From Bacteroidales bacterium (GTDB lineage: Bacteria; Bacteroidota; Bacteroidia; Bacteroidales; UBA932), in contig JAFWRQ010000003.1 in the NCBI GenBank assembly GCA_017519865.1, positions 1 to 64,000 of the forward strand: a stretch of 64,000 nt of DNA, written 5' to 3'. Each line of letters begins with the position of its first letter. Within the stretch, counting starts at the first letter, position 1. The notes under the pieces are model-generated. The model did not search any database. It was given only the letters and a program-made list of their open reading frames with translations, and had not been told where the DNA came from. Made by a program: the position numbers and the translations under genes. Below, one piece after another: positions 63,806 to 64,000 of this stretch.

Positions 63806-64000
63806 TTTCCTTTGTAGGAGAAGTCGCGCGGAGCGGGGACCGGAGGCAGAGGCTTGCGGTCCTTGAGCTTGCCGAGGAGGACTTCGATGGCCTTGTCGAG
63901 CTGCTGGTCGATGCCGGCCTGTTCCTTGATCGGGTCGTTCTCAACATAGATGTCGGGATCGACACCGTGGTTCTCGATGATCCACTCGCCGGTCTTGACG
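63802..64000 (-). CDS. Tricorn-type S41 protease, C-terminal end (partial)
   Basis: The minus strand reads KTGEWIIENHGVDPDIYVEN and then DPIKEQAGIDQQLDKAIEVL, ending RDFSYKGN and a stop at 63802-63804. This matches the conserved C-terminus of tricorn-like S41 proteases in Bacteroidota. The rest lies beyond the window. The stop overlaps the isomerase-like gene's stop by two bases. Confidence 0.8.
   Translation of the reverse strand, partial: VKTGEWIIENHGVDPDIYVENDPIKEQAGIDQQLDKAIEVLLGKLKDRKPLPPVPAPRDFSYKGN

Overview
The window comes from a moderately GC-rich member of the Bacteroidales (Bacteroidota). Evidence: promoters of the TTG-N19/20-TAnnTTTG type in front of many genes, few visible Shine-Dalgarno sequences, a SusC/SusD pair, many SPI and SPII exported proteins, the sigma54 regulator-lptE-secG neighbourhood, rpsL-rpsG-fusA-rpsJ, and many carbohydrate-active enzymes. 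It looks like a gut or rumen fibre degrader; the genus cannot be fixed from the sequence alone.

Layout. 1-6.8 kb: housekeeping and envelope genes on the minus strand (clpB cut by the window edge, secG, a TPR-type protein, lptE, a sigma54 activator), a plus-strand TPR/OmpA-like lipoprotein and a DUF3298-like lipoprotein. 6.9-10.5 kb: translation genes rpsL-rpsG-fusA-rpsJ and a tRNA-Met(CAT) with an unusual T-loop. 10.5-12.9 kb: a small accessory patch with a 110-bp nested palindrome, a partial inverted copy of the tRNA 3' end and three genes of unknown function. 12.9-20.8 kb: susD, a susC broken by an out-of-frame deletion, and a large lipoprotein joining Big2, LRR, thioredoxin-like and M64 peptidase modules. 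21-27.2 kb: GH10 xylanase, M28 peptidase, a small ORF, an EEP-family nuclease or phosphatase, a BASS transporter and an esterase.

27.2-33 kb: the most unusual locus, four tightly packed minus-strand genes encoding a stand-alone RyR domain, a membrane-anchored TIR protein, a secreted BACON/PEGA protein with a barrel-like C-terminus, and a membrane protein with two Rossmann (RCK/TrkA-N-like) segments and a C-terminal RyR domain. The set reads as an envelope-spanning sensing or defence device. 33-37.6 kb: GH9 cellulase, a TlpA-like thioredoxin and DsbD. 37.6-46.8 kb: a C69 dipeptidase, upp, then esterases: a CE1, an E-set+CE1, a GH43-F5/8-FN3-CE1 fusion and a type-B carboxylesterase. 46.8-52.8 kb: a U32 peptidase (TrhP-like), a TPR protein, an M16-like protein that lacks the zinc motif, and a DUF3109 protein. 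53-58.7 kb: a complete MacAB-TolC-type export operon behind two promoters and a perfect inverted-repeat operator. 58.7-64 kb: GH3, an M23 lipoprotein, a sugar-isomerase-like protein and the C-terminus of a tricorn-type S41 protease.

The GH10, GH43, CE1, other esterases, GH9 and GH3 could together deconstruct feruloylated or acetylated arabinoxylan and beta-glucans outside the cytoplasm. They are scattered rather than arranged as one canonical PUL, and the only SusC in the window is broken as read.
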